DNA from: Pseudomonadota bacterium | GTDB taxonomy: Bacteria > Pseudomonadota > Gammaproteobacteria > Steroidobacterales > Steroidobacteraceae | DNA: 41,038 bases | Reading direction: 5' to 3' | Assembly (NCBI GenBank): GCA_021822385.1 | Contig: JAKARC010000022.1 | Span: forward strand, 1-41,038 | Made by a program: the position numbers and the translations under genes | Shown here: positions 1 through 7,500 of the stretch, in pieces | How the letters are laid out: each line of letters starts with the position of its first letter | How positions within the stretch are numbered: the first letter of the stretch is position 1 | Notes under the pieces: generated by a model | Seen by the model: the letters and a program-made list of their open reading frames with translations, nothing else | Databases searched by the model: none | What the model was told of the DNA's origin: nothing

Positions 1-857
1 TCGCGGCGCAATTTGGCGTCAATCTGTGGGCGCTGGCGCAATTCAACGATATTCAGCCGAACGGCATCCTGCAGGTCGGGGAGCGCCTGCGTCTGCCCGG
101 CGCGGCGCAGCCGCTGCTCGCGCAGAACGCAGGTCCGGTGCTCGGCGCGTTGCCGACGAGCTATGTCGTACAACCCGGGGACACGCTCTCGGGGATCGCG
201 GCGCAATTTGGCGTCAGCATGTGGGTGCTGGCTCGACTCAACCACATTCAGGCCAACGGGATCCTGAGCGTGGGTGAGCGTCTGCGCCTGCCGCAGGCTG
301 CTGGAGCATCACCGCTGCCGGCGGGCATTGCCGCGGCCGGTCCGCGGCCGGCTCCGGTCGACAAAGTCGAGGCGCAAGGGCCTGGGCTCGGGCCCGGCGG
401 CCATTCGGCCCCGACGATCGATCCCACCGATTACTCGGTCGCAGCCAATGGCACCATCCGGGTCGCTTCCCAGGAATCGCTCGGGTACTACGCCGAGTGG
501 CTCGGCGTCAGCGCCGCGGAGCTGCGCCGGATCAATCATCTGCCGGCCGGGCAACCGCTGCAGATCGGCGAGGAGATCCGTCTCGACTTCCGGCATGTCA
601 CCCCGGCGCAATTCGAGCAGCAGCGCGTCGCATACCATCGCGCAATTGAAGCAAGCTACTTTGCCACGCATCGCATCACGGGCACGTTTTCCTACGTGAC
701 CCGCAGCGGGGACTCGTTGTGGACCCTGGTCCAGCGATTCCCGGCGCTGCCGGAGTGGCTGCTGCGCCAATACAATCCGCATGTCGATTTTTTTGCGCTC
801 ACCCCCGGCACTCGCCTCATCATTCCACGTGTCGTCAGCGTGGCTGCAGGCAGTTGA
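1..857 (+). CDS. LysM repeat peptidoglycan-binding protein (5' truncated by window edge)
   Basis: The reading frame is open from the first bases (frame starting at base 3), so the gene begins before the window. The visible C-terminal part holds four LysM-like units. One is at the edge (AAQFGVNLWALAQFND). A second is complete and begins YVVQPGDTLSGIAAQFGVS. A third, more diverged unit contains LGVSAAELRRINHL, and the last begins FSYVTRSGDSLWTL and ends GTRLIIP. LysM modules bind the glycan of peptidoglycan, so this is probably an envelope protein, perhaps the tail of a lytic transglycosylase or amidase whose catalytic part lies upstream. The first two units are close copies at the DNA level with a 195-bp offset (65 residues). 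A catalytic domain cannot be judged from what is visible. Confidence 0.85.
   Translation, partial: AAQFGVNLWALAQFNDIQPNGILQVGERLRLPGAAQPLLAQNAGPVLGALPTSYVVQPGDTLSGIAAQFGVSMWVLARLNHIQANGILSVGERLRLPQAAGASPLPAGIAAAGPRPAPVDKVEAQGPGLGPGGHSAPTIDPTDYSVAANGTIRVASQESLGYYAEWLGVSAAELRRINHLPAGQPLQIGEEIRLDFRHVTPAQFEQQRVAYHRAIEASYFATHRITGTFSYVTRSGDSLWTLVQRFPALPEWLLRQYNPHVDFFALTPGTRLIIPRVVSVAAGS
3..293 (+). repeat. Direct DNA duplication encoding two LysM units (195-bp period)
   Basis: The stretch starting gcggcgcaatttggcgtca at base 3 recurs at base 198, and similarity continues through the GERLRLP codons of both units. The period of 195 bp keeps the frame and equals 65 residues. This looks like a fairly recent internal duplication of a LysM module plus linker. 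Confidence 0.7.
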
Positions 858-907
858 ACTGAAGCGCGATAATTGCGGTCGCGGCACTGCGCGCCGCAAT
901 AGGTGTC

Positions 908-913
908 TATAAT
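908..913 (+). promoter_or_regulatory. -10 box of a probably leaderless ldt promoter
   Basis: A perfect TATAAT ends seven bases before the ATG at 921. Transcription would therefore start at or within a base or two of the start codon. No Shine-Dalgarno sequence fits in the gap. A convincing -35 at 16-18 bp is not visible (cactgc region), so the call rests on the -10 and the spacing. Confidence 0.6.
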
Positions 914-920
914 CGCACGC

Positions 921-1457
921 ATGCGCTTTTTGCGAACCACCCTGACGGCGGCCCTGCTGGGCGTCGCTGCGGCCGCTGCCCATGCCGCCACCGGCGTCAA
1001 GCCCGTGGCGCTCAGCGCCGATCCACCCCTGCCGCACGTGCAGTATGTGCTGGTGAAGAAGCACGAGCGGCGGCTGTTTCTGATGAACGGTGACCATGTG
1101 GTCCGCGCGTTCAGGATTCATCTGGGTCTGATGCCGCGCGGACAGAAAGAACGTGCCGGTGACTTTCGCACGCCCCAGGGATGGTATCGGCTCGTATGGC
1201 GCGATCCGCACAGCGAGTTTTTTCTATCGATCTTGATCTCGTATCCGAACAAGGCCGAGCGCGCCTTTGCCCGTGCGCACGGGTGGCAGCCCGGAGGCGA
1301 GATCATGATCCATGGCCTGCCCAATCGCTTGCATGCCCCGCTGTCGTACTATCTGCACAGCGACTGGACGGACGGTTGTATTGCCGTTTCCGATGCCGAC
1401 ATGATGCAGATCTGGATGATGACGCACGACGGCATGCGCATCGATATCCAACCTTGA
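921..1457 (+). CDS. L,D-transpeptidase (YkuD-fold) with signal peptide
   Basis: The 178-aa product has an N-terminal signal sequence (MRFLRTTLTAALLGVAAAA, likely cleaved after AHA). A YkuD-type catalytic domain follows. The hallmark is IMIHGLPN followed by DWTDGCIAVSDADM, where the Cys of the DGC motif is the predicted nucleophile. L,D-transpeptidases make 3-3 peptidoglycan cross-links or attach proteins to peptidoglycan in the periplasm, using a Cys enzyme resistant to most penicillins. An in-frame GTG exists at 903, but the TATAAT at 908-913 lies inside that extension, so ATG 921 is preferred. ppnN begins 14 bp downstream. Which cross-link or substrate it handles cannot be told from the sequence. 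Confidence 0.88.
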   Translation: MRFLRTTLTAALLGVAAAAAHAATGVKPVALSADPPLPHVQYVLVKKHERRLFLMNGDHVVRAFRIHLGLMPRGQKERAGDFRTPQGWYRLVWRDPHSEFFLSILISYPNKAERAFARAHGWQPGGEIMIHGLPNRLHAPLSYYLHSDWTDGCIAVSDADMMQIWMMTHDGMRIDIQP

Positions 1458-1471
1458 GCCCGTGATCGAGC

Positions 1472-2857
1472 ATGGAAGAACACGAAACCGAGCCTGAATT
1501 CGTCGCCGCACGCGTGCATCCTCGTGGCAGTCTCGAGAACCTCTCGCAGGATGAAATCGCCAAGTTGCTCGACTCCGGGCAACACGGTCTGTATCCGCTG
1601 TTCCGTCAATGTGCGTTGGCGGTGCTCAACAGCGGCGCCGAAACCGACAACGCGAAGGAAATCTTCGATCGTTACCGCGATTTCGAGGTGCGCATCATGC
1701 GCCAGCCTTGGGGTATCCGCCTGGAGATGCACCACGCGCCCGGCAGCGCCTTCGTCGACGGCCAGATGATCCGGGGCATCAAGGAGCATTTGTTCGCGGT
1801 GCTGCGTGACATCGTCTTCACCGCAAACGAGATCCTGGATGACGGCCGGTTCGATCTCGGTGAGTCCGCCTCCATTACCAATGCCGTGTTCCATATCCTG
1901 CGCAACGCGCAGCTTCTCGATGTCAAGGTGCGTCCGAACCTCGTGGTGTGCTGGGGCGGACACTCGATCGGCAATGAGGAGTACAAATACTCCAAGCGCG
2001 TCGGTTACGAGCTGGGTTTGCGCGGGCTTGACGTCTGCACCGGCTGCGGCCCCGGCGCGATGAAGGGGCCGATGAAAGGCGCCACGATCGGCCATGCCAA
2101 ACAGCGCATCGAGCCGGGGCGCTATATTGGCATCACCGAGCCCGGAATCATCGCCGCGGAGCCGCCGAACCCGATCGTCAATCATCTGGTGATCATGCCG
2201 GACATCGAAAAGCGCCTCGAGGCGTTCGTGCGTTTCGGGCACGGCATCGTCGTGCTGCCGGGCGGTGTCGGTACGCTCGAGGAAATTCTCTATCTCCTCG
2301 GCATTCTGCTCGATCCGGCCAATCGCGATCAGCCCTTCCCGGTCGTGCTCACCGGCCCGCGTTCGAGCGCCGCGTATTTCGAACAGATCCGCCACTTCAT
2401 TCGCGGGACGCTCGGCGACGAGGCGCTCGCGCGACTGAACATCCTCATCGACGATCCCGCCGAAGTTGCCCGGCATATGGTGCGCGGCGTCGAAGCGGTG
2501 CGCGAATTCCGCCGCCAGCGCAAGGATGCATACAATTTCAACTGGCTGCTGGCCATCCGGCCGCAGTTCCAGCATCCCTTCGTGGTGACGCACGCGTCGA
2601 TGCGCTCGCTTGAACTGCACCGCGAGCAACCGCCGCACGAGCTCGCGGCCAATCTGCGCCGCGCCTTTTCCGGCATCGTTACCGGCAATGTCAAGGAGCA
2701 CGGCATCCGCGCGATCGAGCGGCACGGACCCTACGAGCTCACCGGCGACCCCGCCGTCATGCAGTTGCTCGATCAGCTGCTCGCGGCACTGGTCGCGCAG
2801 GGCCGTATGAAGCTGGCCGGCAGCAGCTACCGGCCGGTCTACCGCCTGGTCGCCTAG
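1472..2857 (+). CDS. ppnN: Pyrimidine/purine nucleotide 5'-monophosphate nucleosidase PpnN (YgdH, LOG family)
   Basis: The 461-aa protein matches E. coli PpnN (454 aa) in length and layout. The central LOG/lysine-decarboxylase-like fold shows CWGGHSIGNEEY, CTGCGPGAMKGPMKGA and the nucleotide-binding PGGVGTLEEILYLLGIL motif. It is flanked by the N- and C-terminal extensions that distinguish PpnN from short LOG proteins. PpnN cleaves nucleoside monophosphates to base plus ribose 5-phosphate, and the E. coli enzyme is stimulated by (p)ppGpp. It starts 14 bp after ldt and may be read through from it. No strong Shine-Dalgarno sequence precedes the ATG. Confidence 0.92.
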   Translation: MEEHETEPEFVAARVHPRGSLENLSQDEIAKLLDSGQHGLYPLFRQCALAVLNSGAETDNAKEIFDRYRDFEVRIMRQPWGIRLEMHHAPGSAFVDGQMIRGIKEHLFAVLRDIVFTANEILDDGRFDLGESASITNAVFHILRNAQLLDVKVRPNLVVCWGGHSIGNEEYKYSKRVGYELGLRGLDVCTGCGPGAMKGPMKGATIGHAKQRIEPGRYIGITEPGIIAAEPPNPIVNHLVIMPDIEKRLEAFVRFGHGIVVLPGGVGTLEEILYLLGILLDPANRDQPFPVVLTGPRSSAAYFEQIRHFIRGTLGDEALARLNILIDDPAEVARHMVRGVEAVREFRRQRKDAYNFNWLLAIRPQFQHPFVVTHASMRSLELHREQPPHELAANLRRAFSGIVTGNVKEHGIRAIERHGPYELTGDPAVMQLLDQLLAALVAQGRMKLAGSSYRPVYRLVA

Positions 2858-3036
2858 ATCAGAATGAGGCTGTCGGTGGCGTACCGGAGCATGGATTGCG
2901 ACATAATCCGCCCGGTTGTCTTGCGACAGGGGCCATGGGCCGGTGGCGTGCGGGCGGACGCGGATGCCTGTGAACCAGTACCGGCGCATGCGGCGCGCGG
3001 ATCGTAATCTAAGCGCCCGATGTCCGAGGTGCACCC

Positions 3037-3306
3037 ATGAGCTCATCCATCAGGGACCGCGAACGCGCGACGACCGAGGTGAAGGAGGATCGCCCCGTGC
3101 AGGGCGGTCCGTGCGCGCCGCTTCCGACCTGGCTTGAACGCATGCAGAACGTTCGGGCGCGTCACGAGGCGATCACGGGCAGTCTCAACACCTGGTCCAA
3201 TTACAAGAACTGGGCCGAGCGCATGCGCACCACACTGGCCGAGGAATCGGCCCAGCCGGACGCCGAGCCTCCTGCGGGCAAAGGCACGACGACACCCAAT
3301 CATTGA
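3037..3306 (+). CDS. Hypothetical small protein, 89 aa
   Basis: I do not recognise this protein. The ATG at 3037 has a plausible ribosome site (GAGG about eight bases upstream). The N-terminal third is charged and low in structure. The middle (LPTWLERMQNVRARHEAITG and LNTWSNYKNWAERMRTTLAE) looks like two amphipathic helices with conserved-looking Trp residues. The tail is Pro/Gly-rich. There is no signal peptide or membrane segment. A 50-aa ORF follows after 10 bp, and htpG lies downstream. An antisense frame of similar length is open but has no helical logic, so this strand is preferred. Function unknown. Confidence 0.5.
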   Translation: MSSSIRDRERATTEVKEDRPVQGGPCAPLPTWLERMQNVRARHEAITGSLNTWSNYKNWAERMRTTLAEESAQPDAEPPAGKGTTTPNH

Positions 3307-3316
3307 GCCTGCGCCG

Positions 3317-3469
3317 ATGGAAATCGTGATGCTGTGGTGGGACGAGCTGGATGACTTCGCGGCCCTGGTGCGTCACGTGGCCCGCGCCGCATTCGCTGAG
3401 GTGGTGGCCGCGGGACCTAAGCGCGTGAGCCGGCCCGAGCGCATGCTGGCGAGAGTGCCGCGGTGGTGA
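3317..3469 (+). CDS. Hypothetical micro-protein, 50 aa
   Basis: A 50-residue ORF beginning MEIVMLWWDELDDFAALVRH starts 10 bp after the preceding small gene and ends before the htpG promoter. The sequence predicts one long amphipathic helix with an acidic Trp-rich start, then a basic tail (KRVSRPERMLARVPRW). I do not recognise a family. Support is limited to the tight spacing and the non-random amino-acid pattern. It could be a chance ORF. Confidence 0.35.
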   Translation: MEIVMLWWDELDDFAALVRHVARAAFAEVVAAGPKRVSRPERMLARVPRW

Positions 3470-3504
3470 GTGCGGCCGGCGCGGGGTGAATCTCCTCGCA
3501 CGCA

Positions 3505-3532
3505 TTGAAAAACCTCTCCGTACGCCCCAAAT
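3505..3532 (+). promoter_or_regulatory. Sigma-32 (RpoH) heat-shock promoter of htpG
   Basis: TTGAAA at 3505-3510, a 14-bp spacer, and CCCCAAAT at 3525-3532 match the RpoH consensus (CTTGAAA, 11-16 bp, CCCCATnT) almost perfectly. A start site near 3540 leaves about 25 bases of leader before the GTG at 3564. A heat-shock promoter is what is expected for htpG, and its position rules out the longer in-frame ATG at 3486. Confidence 0.85.
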
Positions 3533-3563
3533 CGTCCGCTCCACAGCGATGAAGGAGTGGACC

Positions 3564-5483
3564 GTGAGCACCCCTGCCGACACTGCATCGAGCCCCGCCA
3601 CCGACCGCCAGACGCACGGCTTTCAGGCGGAAGTACGTGAGCTGCTGAAGCTCATGATTCACTCGCTGTACAGTCATCGCGAGATCTTTCTGCGCGAGCT
3701 GATCTCAAACGCCTCGGATGCCAATGACCGGCTTCGCTTTGCCGCCATCGGCGCCCCGGAACTACTCGAGAACGACGCCGAGCTGCGGATCCGCATCGAG
3801 GCCGACGCCACGGCCGGGACGATCACCATCGTGGACAACGGCATCGGCATGACCCGCGAGGAGGCGGTGGCGAACCTCGGCACGATTGCGCGCTCTGGTA
3901 CGGCCGAGTTTTTTCGCGCGCTGTCCGGCGATCAGCAGAAAGACGCGCAGCTGATCGGCCAGTTCGGTGTCGGATTCTATTCCGCCTTCATTGTCGCGGA
4001 GCGCGTGGAAGTGTGCTCACGGCGTGCCGGGCAGCCTCCTGAGGTGTCGGTCCGCTGGACCTCCAGTGCCGACGGGGAGTTCACGGTCGAGAACATCGTC
4101 CGTGCGTCACGAGGTACGGAGGTCAAGCTGTATCTGAAGCCTGAGGCGAAGGAGTTCGCCGATCCGTTCCGGCTGCGCAGCCTGATCCGGCGCTATTCCG
4201 ATCACATCGCTTTTCCGGTCCAGATGCGCAAGGAGGGCGAGGCCTCGCTCGAGTATGAGACGGTCAACCAAGCCACGGCGCTGTGGGTGCGGCCACGCAC
4301 CGAGATCAGCGCCGAGGAATATCGGCAATTCTACCAGCATCTTGCCCACGACTTCACCGAGCCGCTCGTCTGGAGCCACAATCGCGTCGAAGGCAAACGG
4401 GAATACACCAGTCTGCTCTATATCCCCGGACGTGCCCCGTTCGATCTGTGGCAGCGCGACGCGACGCACGGCCTGAAGCTTTACGTCAAGCGCGTGTTCA
4501 TCATGGACGATGCCGAACAGTTTCTGCCGCAGTATCTGCGCTTCGTGAAAGGGGTGATCGACTCGAGCGACCTGCCGCTGAACGTATCGCGGGAGCTGTT
4601 GCAGCGCGAGCCGGAAGTGGAGGCCATTCGCGCGGGCCTGACCAAGCGCGTGCTCGACATGCTGGCGAAGCTGGCGCAGGAGGAGCCGGAAAAGTTCGCC
4701 CAGTTCTGGAAAGAATTCGGTGCGGCGATGAAGGAGGGCGTGGTGCAGGATGCGGCGAATCGCCCCGCGCTGCTCGCGCTGCTGCGTTTTGCCAGCACGC
4801 ACGAGGCCGCCGACGAGCCGCACGTCAGCCTGGCGCAATACGTTTCCCGCATGAAGGTGGGTCAGGACTGCATCTACTACGTCGTCGCCGACAGCGTTCC
4901 GGCGGCCCGCCGCAGCCCCTATATCGAGCGCCTCGTGGCACAGGGAATCGAGGTGCTGTTGCTTGCCGAGCGCATCGACGAGTGGGTGATGGACCAGCTG
5001 CGGAACTTCGACGGCAAGCCTTTCAAGGATGCGGCCCGCGGCGACCTCACGCTTGGTGCGCTCGAGACGGCGGCGGATCGCGACCGTCGTGAGCACGCGC
5101 TGAAGGAAAACAAGGGCTTGCTGAAGCGGGTCAAGGATGCCGTCGGCGAGCGGGTCACCGAGGTGCGCATCAGCACCCGGCTGCAGGACTCTCCGGTCTG
5201 TCTGGTGCGCGCCGAGGACGATATGGGCGCCGGCATGCGCAAGATCCTCGCCGCCGCGGGCCAGGCGGTACCGCAGTCCAAGCCGGCGCTGGAACTGAAT
5301 ACAGAGCACCCGCTGGTGAGATATCTCGACGGACTTGCCGATACCGGCCGCTTCAGCGAGCTGGCGCTGTTGATGTACGAGCAGGCCGAACTGGCCGCGA
5401 GCGGGACGCTCGCGGATCCGGCCGAGTTCGTGCATCGTCTCAATCATCTGTTGATCGAACTTGCCGCGAGCCGTGCCGCGTGA
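3564..5483 (+). CDS. htpG: HSP90-family molecular chaperone HtpG
   Basis: The 639-aa product has the full HSP90 layout: an N-terminal GHKL ATPase (HSLYSHREIFLRELISNASD, IVDNGIGMTREE, GQFGVGFYSAF), a middle domain (GVIDSSDLPLNVSRELLQ) and a C-terminal dimerisation domain. It is an ATP-dependent cytoplasmic chaperone. The start is set at GTG 3564: AAGGAG at 3552-3557 lies six bases upstream, the resulting length fits the family, and the RpoH promoter lies just before. The in-frame ATGs at 3486 and 3549 are upstream of the promoter core or overlap the ribosome site. The stop overlaps the start of the following hydrolase gene (GTGA), so the two are translationally coupled. Confidence 0.97.
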   Translation: MSTPADTASSPATDRQTHGFQAEVRELLKLMIHSLYSHREIFLRELISNASDANDRLRFAAIGAPELLENDAELRIRIEADATAGTITIVDNGIGMTREEAVANLGTIARSGTAEFFRALSGDQQKDAQLIGQFGVGFYSAFIVAERVEVCSRRAGQPPEVSVRWTSSADGEFTVENIVRASRGTEVKLYLKPEAKEFADPFRLRSLIRRYSDHIAFPVQMRKEGEASLEYETVNQATALWVRPRTEISAEEYRQFYQHLAHDFTEPLVWSHNRVEGKREYTSLLYIPGRAPFDLWQRDATHGLKLYVKRVFIMDDAEQFLPQYLRFVKGVIDSSDLPLNVSRELLQREPEVEAIRAGLTKRVLDMLAKLAQEEPEKFAQFWKEFGAAMKEGVVQDAANRPALLALLRFASTHEAADEPHVSLAQYVSRMKVGQDCIYYVVADSVPAARRSPYIERLVAQGIEVLLLAERIDEWVMDQLRNFDGKPFKDAARGDLTLGALETAADRDRREHALKENKGLLKRVKDAVGERVTEVRISTRLQDSPVCLVRAEDDMGAGMRKILAAAGQAVPQSKPALELNTEHPLVRYLDGLADTGRFSELALLMYEQAELAASGTLADPAEFVHRLNHLLIELAASRAA

Positions 5484-6136
5484 AGCCGCCGCCCCTGGAG
5501 CGTACGGTGCTGGCCGGACCGGCCGGTCCGTTGGAGGCCGTGGTGAGCGAACCGGCTGACGGTGAGTCGACGACGCGCAGTTTCGCCGTCGTGTGCCATC
5601 CGCATCCGCTGTATGGTGGAACGCTCGACAACAAGGTAATCCATACCCTGGCGCGCGCCTTCGCGGCGTGCGGCGCCGCAACGATACGGTTCAATTTCCG
5701 CGGCGTTGGCACCAGCGCCGGCACGTTCGACGAGGGCCGCGGTGAAACCGAGGACGCCCTCGCGGTCATCGCGTATGGCCAGGCCCGCTGGCGCGGGGCC
5801 GCGCTGTGGCTTGCCGGTTTCTCCTTCGGCGGGGCCGTCGCCGTGCATGCCGCGGCGCGTTCGGCGCCTGCGCGGATGGTGTTGGTCGCCCCGGGCATCA
5901 CCCGGGTGACGATGCAGGACGTTCCGTCACCGCCCTGTCCGTGGCTGCTCATCCAGGGCGATGCGGATGAGGTGATCGATTCAGCGCAAGTTCTGCACTG
6001 GGCGGCACGTCAGAGCGTGGCGCCAACGCTGCGTCGGTTTCCGGATACCGGGCATTTTTTTCATGGACGGTTGCACGAGCTGCGCGCGGCGGTCACGCAG
6101 TTCATCTGTCCCGCGAACGCGGGTGCAGCGGGGTGA
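5480..6136 (+). CDS. Alpha/beta hydrolase (COG2945-type)
   Basis: This 218-aa enzyme resembles the small COG2945 alpha/beta hydrolases. It shows HPHPLYGGTLDNKVI near residue 40, FNFRGVGTSAG, the nucleophile elbow GFSFGG with Ser115, the acid region IQGDADEVID and the catalytic His in DTGHFFHG. The natural substrate is unknown, and esterase or thioesterase activity is only inferred. The GTG start overlaps the htpG stop by four bases, which puts it in the heat-shock transcript. A hairpin that could end the operon lies at 6143-6169. Confidence 0.85.
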   Translation: MKPPPLERTVLAGPAGPLEAVVSEPADGESTTRSFAVVCHPHPLYGGTLDNKVIHTLARAFAACGAATIRFNFRGVGTSAGTFDEGRGETEDALAVIAYGQARWRGAALWLAGFSFGGAVAVHAAARSAPARMVLVAPGITRVTMQDVPSPPCPWLLIQGDADEVIDSAQVLHWAARQSVAPTLRRFPDTGHFFHGRLHELRAAVTQFICPANAGAAG

Positions 6137-6142
6137 GAAATT

Positions 6143-6169
6143 AACGGGGTTCGCCGGGCGAACCCCGTT
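6143..6169 (-). terminator. Terminator hairpin shared by two convergent genes
   Basis: A perfect 12-bp stem (aacggggttcgc / gcgaaccccgtt) encloses a 3-base loop. On the minus strand it is followed by TTAATTTCTC, a moderately U-rich tail, so it best serves the HU-family gene ending at 6190. It can also act as the 3' end of the htpG-hydrolase transcript. Confidence 0.8.
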
Positions 6170-6189
6170 CAGCATCCAATCCTGCGAGT

Positions 6190-6504
6190 TCAGGAATTGA
6201 CCATCGCCTTGAGGTTCTTCAGCGGCATCACACGGACCTTCTTGCTGGCCGGCTTTGCCTTGAACATCATCTTCTCCCCGTTGAATGGGTTGATTCCCTC
6301 GCGTGCCTTCGTCGCGGGTTTCTTCACGACCTTCATCTTCAGCAGCCCCGGCATGGTGAACAAGCCATTGCTCCGGAGGCTTTTCTTGATCACGCCATTG
6401 AGCGAATCGAACACGCTGCCGACCTGCTTGCGCGAGAGCCCCGTGTCTTTGGAAATTTGAGTCAGGACTTCCGACTTGGTCGGAGCGCTACCCTTTTTCG
6501 CCAT
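6190..6504 (-). CDS. HU-family (histone-like) DNA-binding protein
   Basis: The 104-aa basic protein begins MAKKGSAPTKSEVLTQISKD. It carries the HU/IHF fold signature: helical SRKQVGSVFDSLNGVIKKSL, then a beta arm around PGLLKMKVVKKPATKAREG, INPFNGEKMMFKAKP and a basic end. The arm sequence resembles the longer viral-histone-like HU subgroup rather than classical 90-aa HupB. It probably binds and bends DNA in the nucleoid. The start at 6504 is chosen because GAGGAG lies at good spacing. A 27-residue upstream extension is open but would include the promoter. It stands alone with its own promoter and terminator. Confidence 0.9.
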   Translation of the reverse strand: MAKKGSAPTKSEVLTQISKDTGLSRKQVGSVFDSLNGVIKKSLRSNGLFTMPGLLKMKVVKKPATKAREGINPFNGEKMMFKAKPASKKVRVMPLKNLKAMVNS

Positions 6505-6573
6505 ATTGCGCCACTCCTCGAATAAATTAACGTGCGCGCTGTTGTGCAGCCGCGCAATTAGGAATCGCCGCGG

Positions 6574-6602
6574 AAAATAGCACATGGGCGCGCCTGCGCA
6601 AC
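6574..6602 (-). promoter_or_regulatory. Promoter of the HU-family gene
   Basis: On the minus strand TTGCGC (6602-6597) and TATTTT (6579-6574) are separated by 17 bp, giving a start near 6567 and a leader of about 60 bases. The first A-tract (6605-6610) sits directly upstream of the -35, where an UP element would lie. Confidence 0.5.
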
Positions 6603-6604
6603 TG

Positions 6605-6945
6605 TTTTTTACGGTTCATCGGCATCGAAACGGCTTTTTTTCAAGGGTTTTTTTCTCATCATCGACGGTGCAGTCGAACAGGCGGCGCCGCGTGCGGGCA
6701 CGGCGGCATCGGCATTGCTTTTTTTTCACCCTGCCGCGGCCGGGTACGTTCATCCGGCATGCCGGGTGCATGGGCGCGTACTCGGCACCGTGCGCGCGTG
6801 CGCAGCCGTTCGCTGCGGTCTTCGGCGCGTGGTTAGGACGGCAGCGACCGCCGGCTGCGGCCGCAAATTTCCAACGAGTTCCGGGTCTTGGCGTTGCCGG
6901 TTGATGTGTTGCGCGTGACGCGGTTCAGCTTTCGTGCGCGACCGG
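6605..6945. other. Gene-free stretch with four A/T homopolymer tracts
   Basis: No convincing gene is seen between the HU promoter and yggT. Four T-runs on the plus strand (A-runs on the minus strand) stand out against GC-rich DNA: 6605-6610 (6), 6635-6641 (7), 6648-6654 (7) and 6719-6726 (8). The first two centres are about three helical turns apart. A short minus-strand GTG frame (about 37 codons, Lys/Arg-rich) starts at the last tract but has no proper ribosome site. The rest, 6730-6945, is GC-rich without recognisable structure. Confidence 0.5.
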
Positions 6946-6948
6946 CCC

Positions 6949-7479
6949 TCACGGCCGCAGCAGGATCAGCAGCGCTTCAATGACGATGCAGGCCCACAGC
7001 GGTGACAGATCGATACCGGCAATGGGCGGAATGATGCGACGGAACGGTCGCAGCGGTGGTTCGCACACGGCGGCGAGCACCGATTGGAAGGGCGAGTAGC
7101 CACCGGGGGCGATGAAACTGAGCAGGGCGTAGAGAATGATGGCGAAGAAATACGTCTGCAGCAGCATGCGGACGATCTGCAGCGCCACCTCATGCAGCCA
7201 CGCAAGAGGGCCCACCGACACGATACCCTCGAGCGCGAAGATCACGGCCACTTCGAACGCCGCGACCAGGACCACCGCAACCACCGAGGCCGTATCGACC
7301 TTGCCTACCGGTGGCAGCACCCGGCGCAACGGCTGGATCAGCGGGTTGGTGAGACGCACGATGGCTTGACACAGCGGATTGCGAAAATCGGCGTGCGACA
7401 GCTGCAGGATCAAGCGGGCAAGTACCGCGAACAATGCCAGGGACAGCAGCGTTTGAACGATGAAAATGATGGCGCTCAT
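6949..7479 (-). CDS. yggT: YggT family integral membrane protein
   Basis: The 176-aa protein has two copies of the YggT unit, each with hydrophobic helices followed by an amphipathic RPLRR-type segment: LTNPLIQPLRRVLPPVG in the first, CEPPLRPFRRIIPPIAGIDL in the second. This duplicated form is usual in proteobacteria. YggT proteins sit in the inner membrane; their role is unclear, with suggested links to osmotic shock and cell division. It is the last gene of the yggS-proC-yggT group, starting about 20 bp after proC ends. Confidence 0.92.
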   Translation of the reverse strand: MSAIIFIVQTLLSLALFAVLARLILQLSHADFRNPLCQAIVRLTNPLIQPLRRVLPPVGKVDTASVVAVVLVAAFEVAVIFALEGIVSVGPLAWLHEVALQIVRMLLQTYFFAIILYALLSFIAPGGYSPFQSVLAAVCEPPLRPFRRIIPPIAGIDLSPLWACIVIEALLILLRP

Positions 7480-7500
7480 GGGCGATCCGCACGCTGTGGG

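Noticed and set aside
2896-2928. Direct repeat TTGCGACA (2896-2903 and 2921-2928) after ppnN
   Set aside because: Only two 8-bp copies with no promoter or symmetry around them; this could easily arise by chance.
1349-3046. A 565-codon minus-strand frame across ppnN
   Set aside because: PpnN is certain on the plus strand; the antisense product is low-complexity in His, Arg and Ala.
6584-6904. A 106-codon plus-strand ORF beginning MGAPAQLFFTVHRH
   Set aside because: It is made of Phe runs from T-tracts and of Arg/His-rich low-complexity sequence, has no ribosome site, and overlaps the HU promoter region.
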